Positions 17,839 to 27,193 of a stretch of DNA of 64,000 nt are shown here, one piece after another. Position 1 is the first letter of the stretch. The number at the start of each line of letters is the position of its first letter. Source of the DNA: Paenibacillus radicis (ex Gao et al. 2016) (GTDB taxonomy: Bacteria > Bacillota > Bacilli > Paenibacillales > Paenibacillaceae); assembly GCF_014641555.1 (NCBI RefSeq), contig NZ_BMHY01000014.1:1-64000 (forward strand). Direction: 5' to 3'. The position numbers and the translations under genes were made by a program. The notes under the pieces were generated by a model that saw nothing but the letters and a program-made list of their open reading frames with translations, ran no database searches and was not told the origin of the DNA.

Positions 17839-19077
17839 TTACTTTACAATTGAATTTCCTCGAACACCTGTGTCCTTTATTCTTGTCTTGATCTTCAGCT
17901 CATGCTGAACCTTCGGATAGACAACATCCCACTCCTTATCTATACGTCTCCATAGAGCAGGCTTCTGCATGTAGATCAACCTGCCCCAGCCGAACGTATC
18001 GAGCTGCATCTTTTTCTGCAGCTTCACGATGACAGCTTCAATTTCCCCTTCGATGGACTGGTCAATCAGCTTGCCGATCTCCTTCAGCATCTCTTCCTCA
18101 TCCACGGGAAGATCCGAACACATGACCTCCTTCACGCTTCCTTCCGGCTTGATGCCGATCTGAATGACAGGAATCCCGTCCTTCGGCTTGACCGCCGACA
18201 TATTGACCTTAGAGCCGCTGATCTCCACCATGAAATAGCCCTCTGAATTTGGACATGCTGCTTTTACCACGGTGCTCTTTACCCTTCCAAGCATCCACGA
18301 CAAACCTCTCGATTCTTTCGCTGTCAGAAAGCCCTTCAGATGTCCTTCCTTCAATACGGCCATCGTGCTTAGCTCCGGCTGAACGGTTGGATGTATTCGC
18401 TTCAGATTTTGCTCGTCGTTGCCCGCTGCCTCATCACCCTCCAGCGTAATAGAAGGAATTGCGACCTGCTGTTTTTTCTGCAAAGCCATACGGGTAATTT
18501 CCTGCACCCTGACCAAATATTCCTGCCCTAGCGCATGCTCATTAATTTCCAGCGTATCGTACATTTGATTAGCCGGAATCGCATCGATTTGCGTAGTCGT
18601 CTGAAGCAGTTGCTCCGCCGTCGTGTTTCTTGCGATCATAACGGCAATATCCCCCCTGATATCGGGATTGCGCTCAATTAGATCAAGAAGCGGAAAGACC
18701 CCTTTACGAGCGGCTTGCTCGCCGATGATGAGCAGCCTGGTATGTGAGAAAAACAGTCTTCTCGACGTTTTGCGGGTCATCTTGCGGATGGCTTCAAACA
18801 TCGTATCTCCCGTCTCCGTAAAGGTCGTGACGGCCATCCCTTCCGAAGCAAGCTTATTGCCGGCCGCTGCATTTTGAGCCAGCACTGTCTGCATGGTCAC
18901 TCGCAATTGCTGCTTGCCCGTCGGATCGCTGTCAACGCCTACAGCCATGACGACACCCAGACGATCCAGATAGCGCAGATCCCAGCAGCCGCTTAACACA
19001 GACACAATAAGCAGCAATATAGCCAGGGTCGCCGCTATACGCTTCTTATTTCCTGCCCATCTTATAGAACCTGTCAT
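17839..19077 (-). CDS. gerAC: Spore germination lipoprotein, Ger(x)C family
   Basis: A 412-residue lipoprotein. The signal peptide ends in the lipobox LSGC (about residues 28-31), followed by WDLRYLDRLGVVMAVGVD, the standard beginning of Ger(x)C proteins. These C subunits sit on the outer face of the spore inner membrane. The start overlaps the gerAA stop by four bases. Confidence 0.92.
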   Translation of the reverse strand: MTGSIRWAGNKKRIAATLAILLLIVSVLSGCWDLRYLDRLGVVMAVGVDSDPTGKQQLRVTMQTVLAQNAAAGNKLASEGMAVTTFTETGDTMFEAIRKMTRKTSRRLFFSHTRLLIIGEQAARKGVFPLLDLIERNPDIRGDIAVMIARNTTAEQLLQTTTQIDAIPANQMYDTLEINEHALGQEYLVRVQEITRMALQKKQQVAIPSITLEGDEAAGNDEQNLKRIHPTVQPELSTMAVLKEGHLKGFLTAKESRGLSWMLGRVKSTVVKAACPNSEGYFMVEISGSKVNMSAVKPKDGIPVIQIGIKPEGSVKEVMCSDLPVDEEEMLKEIGKLIDQSIEGEIEAVIVKLQKKMQLDTFGWGRLIYMQKPALWRRIDKEWDVVYPKVQHELKIKTRIKDTGVRGNSIVK

Positions 19078-20687
19078 TGCACCGGCTCCTGTCCCTCAAG
19101 CTCCTTCGTGTCCATATCCGCGCGCACCAGATTATCCACAGCAATAGCCTGGGGACGCTCCCGCATCATCCACATCGGAGCCCGCAGAAGCGTGTCCTTC
19201 CAGTCCTTCCGGAACATCGGCGAGAACGGCTTCATGTACGGCATACCTAAGGAACGCAAATTGCTGAGATGCAGCAGCAGGAGTAGCAGCACAATTGAAA
19301 TACCGTAGAAACCAAGCGTAGACGCAGCAATCAGCAGCAAGAAACGCAGCAAGCGAGCCGCAATCCCCAGATTATAGGTCGGCGAGACGAAGCTGGTAAT
19401 GGCCGTAAACGCAACAACGATAACGACGGGCGGCGAGACGATACCCGCTTCCACGACGGATTGTCCGATTACCATACCGCCTACAATCGAGATGGCATTG
19501 CCTACGATGGTCGGCATTCGCACAACGGCCTCGCGCAATATTTCAAAGACGAGCTCCATAATGAATGCTTCCAAGTAGACGGGAAAAGGGACCCCTTCCC
19601 GCTGCGCCACCAGCTTCAGCAGCAGCGGCGTCGGAATCATCTCCTGGTGGTAGCCGACGACGGCTACGTAGACCGAGGGCATAACTAAAGCCAATACATA
19701 TGAGAAGAATCGGAGCAGACGTAAAAAAGTCGCGACGTCAAACCGCTGATAATAATCCTCCGCTGCTTGAAAAAACATATTCAACTCCGTAGGGACAATC
19801 AGAACAAAGGGTGTCCCGTCCACCAGAATGGCAATACGGCCTTCCAGCAGATTAGAGGCGATCACATCGGGGCGTTCATTGTTCAGTATTGTCGGAAAAG
19901 GGGTCCACTTCTGATCGGCAATCAGCTCTTCGATATAGCTGCTCTCTAATATGCCGTCAATATCGATAGCATCGAGCCGATCACGCAAATCCTGCAGCGT
20001 ATCCTCACTCGCTAAGCCCTTCATATACATAATGCAGACCGGTGTCTGTGTCTCCCGGCCAATCGTCTTTTGCTCCATCCACAGCTTCGGACTTCTAATC
20101 TTCCGTCTGATCAGGGCTGTATTGACGCGTAAGGCTTCAACAAATCCTTCCCGGGGTCCGCGGATTGCCGTTTCGGTCTTCGGCTCTTCCACTGCACGTC
20201 TTTCGCCGCCTACACAGGAAGACGCAAGCGCGGTATTGCAGCCATCTAGCAGAATTAGTGCATTTCCGAGGAATAAACCTTCGAACAGCTTCTTCCAATC
20301 TTTCGCTTCTTCCACTCGGCCAGCAGCCACGATTTTATTTTTCAATTCATCCTGTACTCGCGATGGATCGTCTGGGCCCGCCTGGAAGGGAACGGACTGC
20401 ATCGGCTGAATGATCGATTCATTCATTCGGAATTCATCGACTAAACCTTGCACATAAATGATGGCGACTTTAATGAAGCCGCCCTCTCCTTCCAATGCTA
20501 ACTCGCGGACGACGATGTCATTGCTGTTGCCCATCTCGGATTGCAGCAGCTTAATATTGTCAGCAAGCACGGGCAACAATGGCTCTTGCTCGTACTCACC
20601 TAATTGGTTTTGTTGGAGCTCTTTCTCCCTATCCTCTTGTTTCTTCGTTTTTTTCCGGCCTCGGCTGAGCATATAATCACTGAACAT
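19074..20687 (-). CDS. gerAA: Spore germination receptor A subunit (GerAA family)
   Basis: A 537-residue protein with a soluble N-terminal half and four to five membrane helices between about 310 and 480, as in GerAA. Motifs such as EGRIAILVDGTPFVLIVP and MIPTPLLLKLVAQREGVPFP are typical. I use the ATG at 20687 (MFSDYMLSRG), preceded by AGGAGGG; the longer frame to 20726 has no such site. The N-terminal 40 residues are very basic and charged. It is the first gene of an A-C-D-B operon. Confidence 0.92.
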   Translation of the reverse strand: MFSDYMLSRGRKKTKKQEDREKELQQNQLGEYEQEPLLPVLADNIKLLQSEMGNSNDIVVRELALEGEGGFIKVAIIYVQGLVDEFRMNESIIQPMQSVPFQAGPDDPSRVQDELKNKIVAAGRVEEAKDWKKLFEGLFLGNALILLDGCNTALASSCVGGERRAVEEPKTETAIRGPREGFVEALRVNTALIRRKIRSPKLWMEQKTIGRETQTPVCIMYMKGLASEDTLQDLRDRLDAIDIDGILESSYIEELIADQKWTPFPTILNNERPDVIASNLLEGRIAILVDGTPFVLIVPTELNMFFQAAEDYYQRFDVATFLRLLRFFSYVLALVMPSVYVAVVGYHQEMIPTPLLLKLVAQREGVPFPVYLEAFIMELVFEILREAVVRMPTIVGNAISIVGGMVIGQSVVEAGIVSPPVVIVVAFTAITSFVSPTYNLGIAARLLRFLLLIAASTLGFYGISIVLLLLLLHLSNLRSLGMPYMKPFSPMFRKDWKDTLLRAPMWMMRERPQAIAVDNLVRADMDTKELEGQEPVQ

Positions 20688-20748
20688 CTTCTCGCTCCCT
20701 CCTGCCGCGCGCCCGTTTAATACCAATTAGGATATCTATTTCTTGGAA

Positions 20749-20780
20749 TAATATGCGTCTCAAGAGATTTGGGCTCATGC
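20749..20780 (-). promoter_or_regulatory. Candidate SigG-type promoter of the ger operon
   Basis: On the minus strand GCATG (20776-20780) and CATATTA (20749-20755) match the SigG -35 (GHATR) and -10 (CATWHTA) patterns, but the 20-bp spacer is longer than the usual 17-19. Germinant receptor operons are SigG-dependent in B. subtilis. Confidence 0.35.
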
Positions 20781-20802
20781 AGGGATAGAAAGGCAAGCAT
20801 AG

Positions 20803-20846
20803 AAAAAGACTGTTTCCCGGGCAAATACATCTACCCGAGAGACAGC
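20803..20846 (-). terminator. Candidate terminator of the chemoreceptor gene
   Basis: An imperfect stem (ACTGTTTCCCGGG against CTACCCGAGAGACAGC) is followed in the minus direction by a run of five T residues at 20803-20807. It lies between the chemoreceptor stop and the ger operon. Confidence 0.65.
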
Positions 20847-20897
20847 CTCTCCGCCTTGCGATATTCGTACTATACACCTGACAATTGAGGTGAAAAA

Positions 20898-23120
20898 TTA
20901 ACGATGACGTGATTCCGTAAGCTTGAATTGACCAACAAGCTGCTGGAGAAATCTCGTAATCGATTCTACGCTCTCAGACGTCTGGCGAACATTCGCCATT
21001 TCACCGATCAATGCTTGTACCCTGCCCTCTACATTGGAGGATACTTTGCGATTCGACATACTAATAACCGCGATTTTCTCCATTAGCTGCACCACTTCAT
21101 CAACAACCTGTGTCTTGCGGTCATCCTCGCTTTGCGCCGACTGCAGTGTGCTGGCAGCTGCGGCAACCAATTGCGTGCCTTCCTCGACGACTTGAGTTCC
21201 TTCGTCCATCGAGGTATAGGCTTGCTTCGCTTCCTCATAGATTTGGTGCGTAATGCCGTGCACCTCCTCCGTCGATTTGCGGGTCAGATCCGCCAGCTTT
21301 CGGATTTCTGCAGCTACGACCGCAAAGCCTCGGCCCTGCTCGCCAACCCTTGCCGCTTCAATGGAAGCATTAAGCGCAAGGAGATTCGTCTGTGCTGAAA
21401 TCTCCTCGATGACTTGAAGCACGCTGCGGATTTCATCCACCGTATGCATGAAGCGGCGAATCGTATCATTCGTATCGCCAACCTTCGATGAGATATGCTG
21501 CATTTTCTCACCAATCCGGTCTACCTCCGATTGGGCTACCGCAATTTGCTCCGCGGCCTGAAATTCCAGCGCGCGCAGCGTATCTCTCATCGCATCTGCG
21601 GCTTCCTTCGCCATGTCGATGTCCTTCAGCTGCAATCGAATGCTGCCGATCATTTCACCAACCTGACCGCTTACCCGCTCTGTCGATTTGGCGGTTACCG
21701 CCGCCGATTCATTCATGACATGCTGACTGGACAATACATCCGATGCCGCAAGCTTTACCTGCAGCATAATGCCCTCCAGAGAATCGATCATATTGTTGAT
21801 CCATTTCGCCAGCTCCCGAGACTCGTCATTGTCGAATTCGGTTAGCTTCAACCGCTGTGTCAAATCGCCCTTTCCTTCCGCATTGATACGGATAAAACGA
21901 TTAATTCGGCTCAAATGCCCGACTACGCGATTCGATTCTTTACGCTGCAGCGTCCCTGTTAGGATTAGGCCGAATAGAAGCACAAATCCGCCGGCAGCGG
22001 CACCCGTTACCCAAGGGGAAGTCTGGCCAGCAAGCAAGCCCACGAGAACAACCGTCAACACCGCTTGCAGGACAAGCAGCCGCTGCAGGATCTTGCGCTG
22101 GCGCCACTCGATACTGCGAATGCGGTACACTTCCTCCAAATCGCCTTCGCACATCATTCCCCATCCATCGGGACAATGCGGAAGCTGGAACGTTACGCCT
22201 TTGCCGATTACGGGGATATGTCGATAATCGGAATACCCTGGAAATTCAACGAATAAGTTGCTGCCATTGCGAATGGTATTCGTGACGCCCGGATGAAGCT
22301 CCCCTGTAGCAGGGTCGGTAAAAATAATTTCAAGCTCCGTATGCTCCTTAATCGATACGATGCCCCAGTCCGTCGTAACGCCGTCTTTTAAATTCTCGCC
22401 GTGCGTAAACGTACGGTCCTCGAAGCGGCTTCGCGACAAGGCGGTACCAAGCGCAATATGGCTGTTCAGCTGAGGCTTCGCCATGAACAAGTAGTTGTCG
22501 CCGGAATCCGGGTACACATGGCCCGATTCCCTTTGAATCAAATCACCCAAAACGTCGTTCGGCACCCGTCCGCAGACTGCACCCCGATATTCGCCGGCAA
22601 CGATAAGCGGCTGCAGAAACAACAGCGTCATTTTATCGTGGAAGGAAGATGTTCTTGGTCCCAGCTCCAGTGTGATCGGATCGCCGAAAGGACCATACAG
22701 GCAAGGCATCGGCTGACCGCTGCTGTGAATATACTGCAAGCCTGGAAACAGAATTGTACCTGCGCCATAACCGGCTCCCTGGTGTTTCTCATATGTAGAA
22801 TAGATGACTTCGTTGGCCGTGTTCAAAATGAAGAGTTCGGTGAAATCCATTCCTCTCAAATACGTTCTCTCCAGTAAGCGTGAGGTTGCTTGCCGTTGTA
22901 CGTCTGTGATCGCATCGCTGTCTGACGGCATATGCGACCCAAGCTGTTCGGCCAGCTTCTCCATATGTCCCCAATATTCACTAGCCCAGGACATTAGCAG
23001 CTCTTTACGGGTGTCCGCAATCCCCTCAAATATCTGTTCTACGTCGTCTTTCATTTTGCTGTTAAGCCGCCATGAAATCCATAGAGGCAGCCCTTTCTTC
23101 GCGCCCAACCAGTCAAACAT
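20898..23120 (-). CDS. Methyl-accepting chemotaxis protein with N-terminal sensor before a membrane hairpin
   Basis: A 740-residue chemoreceptor. The C-terminal signalling domain contains the highly conserved tip NLLALNASIEAARVGEQGRG, which docks CheA/CheW. A HAMP-like segment follows two closely spaced membrane helices (about 345-365 and 370-390). The first 340 residues have no membrane segment or signal peptide, so by topology the sensor should face the cytoplasm; it resembles a Cache/PAS-like alpha-beta region. The ATG at 23120 has GGGGG six bases upstream; the frame is open to 23135. Confidence 0.88.
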   Translation of the reverse strand: MFDWLGAKKGLPLWISWRLNSKMKDDVEQIFEGIADTRKELLMSWASEYWGHMEKLAEQLGSHMPSDSDAITDVQRQATSRLLERTYLRGMDFTELFILNTANEVIYSTYEKHQGAGYGAGTILFPGLQYIHSSGQPMPCLYGPFGDPITLELGPRTSSFHDKMTLLFLQPLIVAGEYRGAVCGRVPNDVLGDLIQRESGHVYPDSGDNYLFMAKPQLNSHIALGTALSRSRFEDRTFTHGENLKDGVTTDWGIVSIKEHTELEIIFTDPATGELHPGVTNTIRNGSNLFVEFPGYSDYRHIPVIGKGVTFQLPHCPDGWGMMCEGDLEEVYRIRSIEWRQRKILQRLLVLQAVLTVVLVGLLAGQTSPWVTGAAAGGFVLLFGLILTGTLQRKESNRVVGHLSRINRFIRINAEGKGDLTQRLKLTEFDNDESRELAKWINNMIDSLEGIMLQVKLAASDVLSSQHVMNESAAVTAKSTERVSGQVGEMIGSIRLQLKDIDMAKEAADAMRDTLRALEFQAAEQIAVAQSEVDRIGEKMQHISSKVGDTNDTIRRFMHTVDEIRSVLQVIEEISAQTNLLALNASIEAARVGEQGRGFAVVAAEIRKLADLTRKSTEEVHGITHQIYEEAKQAYTSMDEGTQVVEEGTQLVAAAASTLQSAQSEDDRKTQVVDEVVQLMEKIAVISMSNRKVSSNVEGRVQALIGEMANVRQTSESVESITRFLQQLVGQFKLTESRHR

Positions 23121-23244
23121 GCGCATCCCCCACATCCTGTGTCGTTCTATCTCATGTCAACTATAGTAACATAAATATAGTTCTTATCACATCCATTGCA
23201 GGGCATTTTTGATAATTTATTCATGTATAAAGTACTATGAACAT

Positions 23245-23293
23245 AAAAAAATCAATCAAACATGAATAGAAACATGTTAAATTGATTGATTTT
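23245..23293 (-). terminator. Terminator after cpsB-type phosphatase gene
   Basis: A 12-bp perfect stem, AAAATCAATCAA/TTGATTGATTTT (23248-23259 and 23282-23293), is flanked by A on one side and T on the other, so it can act in both directions. It lies about 75 bp after the phosphatase stop. Confidence 0.65.
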
Positions 23294-23368
23294 GTCATAA
23301 TTATGATTTTTAAACTCATTATTCTTCTAACATATTACATTGCTAATTATCTTACTTGTAATGAAAGA

Positions 23369-24154
23369 TCACTTACGGAATAAAGCACGGAACGAGCTCC
23401 AGCCCTTCAGGCGGCGCTCTGACTGACGAATCGCGGTCATACCGACCTCTTTATTATGCAAAAGCAGCTCGGCATTGCGCGCATAGGCTGCGGCTGTGCT
23501 TGCGCCAAGCACCTCTTCGGTTTTCTCAAACGCTTCCCGCATTCTAAAACCGCGCCAGGACAGATGATGGGCATCAGATGCAATAAAATGAATGAGGCCA
23601 TGGCGGCAAAGCTCCCATGAAGTGCGTTCGATCTCCCTTCCGAAGCCTCCCAGCAAGGAATGACTCGTCACTTGTGCGTATGCGCCTAGCTCAATCAGTC
23701 CCGCCAGACGTTCGGGGTGCTTCAGCACTTCGGCATTCCGTTCCGGATGCGCAATGATAGGCTTGATACCTGCTAGGCAAAGCTCATAGACGATATGCTC
23801 CATCACATTGGGCATACGGGAATGCGGCATTTCCAGAAGCATGTAGGATGTATTCGCTAATGAAAGCAGATTTCCCTCATCCAAGTGGGCAAGGAGCTCT
23901 TCATGGATATGTATCTCTTGGCCCGCATGGACCATTAGAGGTATCTCTTGCTTGTTCAATCGGTCATTAAGCTCAGTAACTAGCGCTAATACCTGCTCGG
24001 CATCGTTTTTATATTTCCGGTCGTAATGATGAGGCGTTGCAATAATATCGGTAATGCCTTCAGCAACAGCGGCACGGGCAAGCATCAATGAATCGGCCCA
24101 GTCGGCGGCGCCGTCATCGATCCCCGGCAATATGTGCGAATGTATATCGATCAT
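23369..24154 (-). CDS. CpsB/CapC/YwqE-type manganese-dependent tyrosine phosphatase (PHP domain)
   Basis: A 261-residue PHP-fold metallophosphatase. Metal-binding motifs are visible: MIDIHSHILPGIDDGA at the N-terminus, ATPHHY, the HAGQEI segment, IIAHPERN and FIASDAHH. Family members dephosphorylate bacterial tyrosine kinases and regulate capsule or exopolysaccharide export. The start at ATG 24154 is favoured by GAGAGGTG upstream and by the conserved MIDIHSH beginning. No cognate kinase or polysaccharide gene lies beside it, so its partner must be elsewhere. It follows the atp operon terminator. Confidence 0.9.
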   Translation of the reverse strand: MIDIHSHILPGIDDGAADWADSLMLARAAVAEGITDIIATPHHYDRKYKNDAEQVLALVTELNDRLNKQEIPLMVHAGQEIHIHEELLAHLDEGNLLSLANTSYMLLEMPHSRMPNVMEHIVYELCLAGIKPIIAHPERNAEVLKHPERLAGLIELGAYAQVTSHSLLGGFGREIERTSWELCRHGLIHFIASDAHHLSWRGFRMREAFEKTEEVLGASTAAAYARNAELLLHNKEVGMTAIRQSERRLKGWSSFRALFRK

Positions 24155-24256
24155 TGGAGCGGCACCTCTCTTCGCGTTCAATTTCCTCACACTCCATTGT
24201 GGGATACGGCGACGATGCTGTCAAACACCCTGAGCCTCAATTTTGAGCCTGAAATG

Positions 24257-24299
24257 AAAAACACCGCCCAAGCTCAGTAATAGAGACTTGAACGGTGCT
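24257..24299 (-). terminator. Terminator of the atp operon
   Basis: On the minus strand a stem built on GCACCG/CGGTGT, extended internally by CAAG/CTTG, is followed by a T run (24257-24260). It begins about 10 bp after the atpC stop. Confidence 0.75.
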
Positions 24300-24308
24300 T
24301 ATTGTAAT

Positions 24309-24707
24309 TTAACGCTCGGTAACGTTGATCCGGTTCATCGCGCGCTGCAGAGCAAGCTCTGCCCGGCGATAATCGATTTCGTCGCGCTTTGCAGCCAGAC
24401 GCTGCTGGGCACGCTCTTTCGCGGATTGCGCACGGCTTACATCGATATTTGTCGCGAGCTCAGCACTCTCGGCAAGAATAACGATTTTGTCCTTACGGAC
24501 TTCAATAAAGCCGCCGCTTGCCGCGATAACGTCCACTTTGTTATCACGTTTAATGACGATCGGAGCAATACGCAGCGCCGTAACAAGCGGAATGTGGTTC
24601 GGCAAAATGCCAAGCTCGCCTTCCACGCCCGTCACGCTAACCATGTTAGCCGTTTCTGCGTACACTTTGCGTTCCGGTGTTACGATTTCTACCAAAAACG
24701 TACTCAT
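24309..24707 (-). CDS. atpC: F1 ATP synthase epsilon subunit
   Basis: A 132-residue protein with the N-terminal beta sandwich (FLVEIVTPERKVY, GELGILPNHIPLVTAL) and the C-terminal two-helix domain that can inhibit ATP hydrolysis. It is part of the rotating stalk. Last gene of the operon, 24 bp after atpD. Confidence 0.97.
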   Translation of the reverse strand: MSTFLVEIVTPERKVYAETANMVSVTGVEGELGILPNHIPLVTALRIAPIVIKRDNKVDVIAASGGFIEVRKDKIVILAESAELATNIDVSRAQSAKERAQQRLAAKRDEIDYRRAELALQRAMNRINVTER

Positions 24708-24731
24708 GTGGATTCCTCCCGCCTTTCGCTA

Positions 24732-26135
24732 TTACAGCGTTTTGGCTTTCTCCACGGCTTCTTCAATCGTACCTACATACCGGAAAGCTTCTTCCGGAAG
24801 GTCGTCATGTTTGCCCTCGAGAATTTCTTTGAAGCTGCGTACGGATTCTTTAACCGGCACGTATTTGCCTGCAAGGCCTGTGAAAGGCTCGGCAACGTGG
24901 AACGGTTGCGACAAGAACAGTTGAATGCGGCGTGCGCGGCCAACAGTCAGTTTGTCTTCTTCGCTCAGCTCGTCCATACCCAGGATCGCGATAATATCTT
25001 GAAGCTCTTTGTAGCGTTGCAGGATTTGCTTAACGCCTTGAGCAACGTTGTAGTGTTCTTGACCGAGAATGTCGGCGCTCAGAATACGGGACGACGATGC
25101 GAGCGGATCAACCGCTGGGAAGATACCCATCTCGGAAATTTTACGTTCCAAGTTTGTCGTTGCGTCCAAGTGAGCAAACGTTGTAGCAGGAGCCGGGTCC
25201 GTATAGTCATCGGCAGGTACATAGATCGCTTGGATCGAAGTAACCGAGCCTTTTTTCGTCGACGTGATCCGCTCTTGCAATTGACCCATTTCAGTTGCCA
25301 GTGTTGGCTGGTAACCTACCGCGGATGGCATACGGCCAAGAAGGGCCGAAACCTCAGAGCCCGCTTGCGTGAAGCGGAAGATGTTGTCGACGAACAGCAA
25401 TACGTCTTTGCCTTCCGTATCACGGAAGTACTCAGCCATTGTCAGACCTGTCAGTGCAACGCGTTGACGCGCGCCTGGAGGCTCGTTCATTTGTCCGAAT
25501 ACCATCGCTGTTTTGCTCAGTACGCCGGAATCTTTCATCTCGTGGTAAAGGTCATTACCTTCACGAGTACGCTCGCCTACGCCGGCGAATACGGAAATAC
25601 CGCCGTGCTCTTGAGCGATGTTATTGATAAGCTCTTGAATCGTTACCGTTTTACCTACGCCAGCGCCGCCGAACAGGCCGATTTTACCGCCTTTTGCGTA
25701 AGGAGCAAGCAAGTCGATAACTTTAATGCCAGTTTCGAGAATTTCCGATTGTGTGGACAATTCGTCGAATGCTGGAGCTTCGCGGTGAATAGGAAGATTA
25801 ACTTCCGATTTCACGTCGCCCACTTGGTCAATTGGCTCGCCCAAAACGTTGAATACACGGCCCAATGTTGGTGCGCCAACTGGAATCGTAATAGGTGCGC
25901 CTGTGTCAATTGCGGTCATGCCGCGTACAAGACCATCAGTTGTGCTCATTGCAACAGCACGAACCATGTTGTCTCCCAGATGAAGAGCTACTTCAAGCGT
26001 CAGATCGATTGGAACTCCGCCTGCTTCGCCCTTCTCCTTGATTTTGACAGCGTTCAAAATTTCCGGCAGGTTGCCGCGTTCGAACTCTAAATCGACGACC
26101 GGACCCATGACGGATACAACGCGTCCTTTTTTCAT
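24732..26135 (-). CDS. atpD: F1 ATP synthase beta subunit
   Basis: The catalytic subunit, 467 residues. It has the P-loop GGAGVGKTV, the catalytic glutamate in GVGERTREGND, LLFVDNIFRFTQAGSE and the DELSEE segment near the C-terminus. The ATG at 26135 (MKKGRVVSV) is preceded by AGGAGGG; an in-frame extension to 26213 is not plausible. Confidence 0.98.
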   Translation of the reverse strand: MKKGRVVSVMGPVVDLEFERGNLPEILNAVKIKEKGEAGGVPIDLTLEVALHLGDNMVRAVAMSTTDGLVRGMTAIDTGAPITIPVGAPTLGRVFNVLGEPIDQVGDVKSEVNLPIHREAPAFDELSTQSEILETGIKVIDLLAPYAKGGKIGLFGGAGVGKTVTIQELINNIAQEHGGISVFAGVGERTREGNDLYHEMKDSGVLSKTAMVFGQMNEPPGARQRVALTGLTMAEYFRDTEGKDVLLFVDNIFRFTQAGSEVSALLGRMPSAVGYQPTLATEMGQLQERITSTKKGSVTSIQAIYVPADDYTDPAPATTFAHLDATTNLERKISEMGIFPAVDPLASSSRILSADILGQEHYNVAQGVKQILQRYKELQDIIAILGMDELSEEDKLTVGRARRIQLFLSQPFHVAEPFTGLAGKYVPVKESVRSFKEILEGKHDDLPEEAFRYVGTIEEAVEKAKTL

Positions 26136-26218
26136 GGTTTTCCCTCCTGGTTCCTCATGTTCTGCGAAAACCATACCGCCCTCTCTAGACGCAAAAGCGG
26201 TATGGCGCAGCATTAGTC

Positions 26219-27079
26219 TTACGATTGTGCATTAGCCCCCGCAACGATCTCGGAAATTTCCTGGGTAATCGCTGCTTGACGAGCTCGGTTATAAGTCAGC
26301 GTCAGCTGGTTAATCATTTTGTTAGCATTTTTCGTCGCGCTGCCCATTGCAGTCATCCGCGCGCCGAACTCACTCGCTTTGCCGTCCAGTACCGCGCTGT
26401 AAATAAGCGTCTCCGCATATTTCGGCAGCAGCACTTCCAGTACGCCCTCCGGTGAAGGCTCGTACTCGTAAGAGGATACAGCCGTATTGCTGCTGACTTC
26501 ATCAAGCGGCAGCAAGCGGGTCTCTGTCGGAATTTGAGTGATCGCGTTCACGAATTGGTTATAGAACAAGTACAATTCATCATACGTGCCTTCCGTGAAA
26601 TTCTTCACAGCGGAGTAAGCAACTGATTTAATATCAGCGAACGTAGGTGAATCGGACAAACCGATAACGTCTTCCGTGATTGGCATATTGCGGCGGCGGA
26701 AATAATCCGCGCCTTTACGACCGATAACGAACAACGTGTATTCGTCTGTCGATTTATGCTTCTCGCGAATCGTTTGCGTAACTTTGCGTAAAATGTTGGA
26801 GTTGTAGCCGCCTGCGAGGCCGCGGTCCGACGTAATAACGAGATAACCCGTTTTCTTGACCGGACGCGTCTCCAGCATTGGATGTTTCGCATCCTTCGAG
26901 CCGGCCGCAATGCTAGCTACCACTTCTTTCAGCTTATCCGCGTAAGGACGGGATGCTACTGCTGCTTCCTGAGCTTTTCTCAGCTTGGATGCGGCAACCA
27001 TCTCCATCGCTTTCGTGATTTGCTTCATGCTTTGTTTACTCTTAATTTCGCGTTTAATCTCGCGCATGCCTTTAGCCAT
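26219..27079 (-). CDS. atpG: F1 ATP synthase gamma subunit
   Basis: The 286-residue central stalk subunit. The N-terminal MREIKREIKSKQSMKQITKAM and the C-terminal MGSATKNANKMINQLTLTYN are the two long helices that form the coiled-coil rotor axle. It lies between atpA and atpD. Confidence 0.97.
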   Translation of the reverse strand: MAKGMREIKREIKSKQSMKQITKAMEMVAASKLRKAQEAAVASRPYADKLKEVVASIAAGSKDAKHPMLETRPVKKTGYLVITSDRGLAGGYNSNILRKVTQTIREKHKSTDEYTLFVIGRKGADYFRRRNMPITEDVIGLSDSPTFADIKSVAYSAVKNFTEGTYDELYLFYNQFVNAITQIPTETRLLPLDEVSSNTAVSSYEYEPSPEGVLEVLLPKYAETLIYSAVLDGKASEFGARMTAMGSATKNANKMINQLTLTYNRARQAAITQEISEIVAGANAQS

Positions 27080-27193
27080 TTCATTTCACCCGCCTTTGAT
27101 GCCCGGTCCGCGCTTCGCGCGATGCACAGGGCCTGGTGTTGAGCATGGAACCTACGCCCGTACAATGCAGGACGGGCGTCAGGCGATTCTCAT

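Noticed and set aside
24288..26090. 600-codon open frame on the plus strand opposite atpC and atpD
   Set aside because: It mirrors two highly conserved genes, has Cys/Arg/His-rich composition typical of antisense frames and no ribosome binding site.
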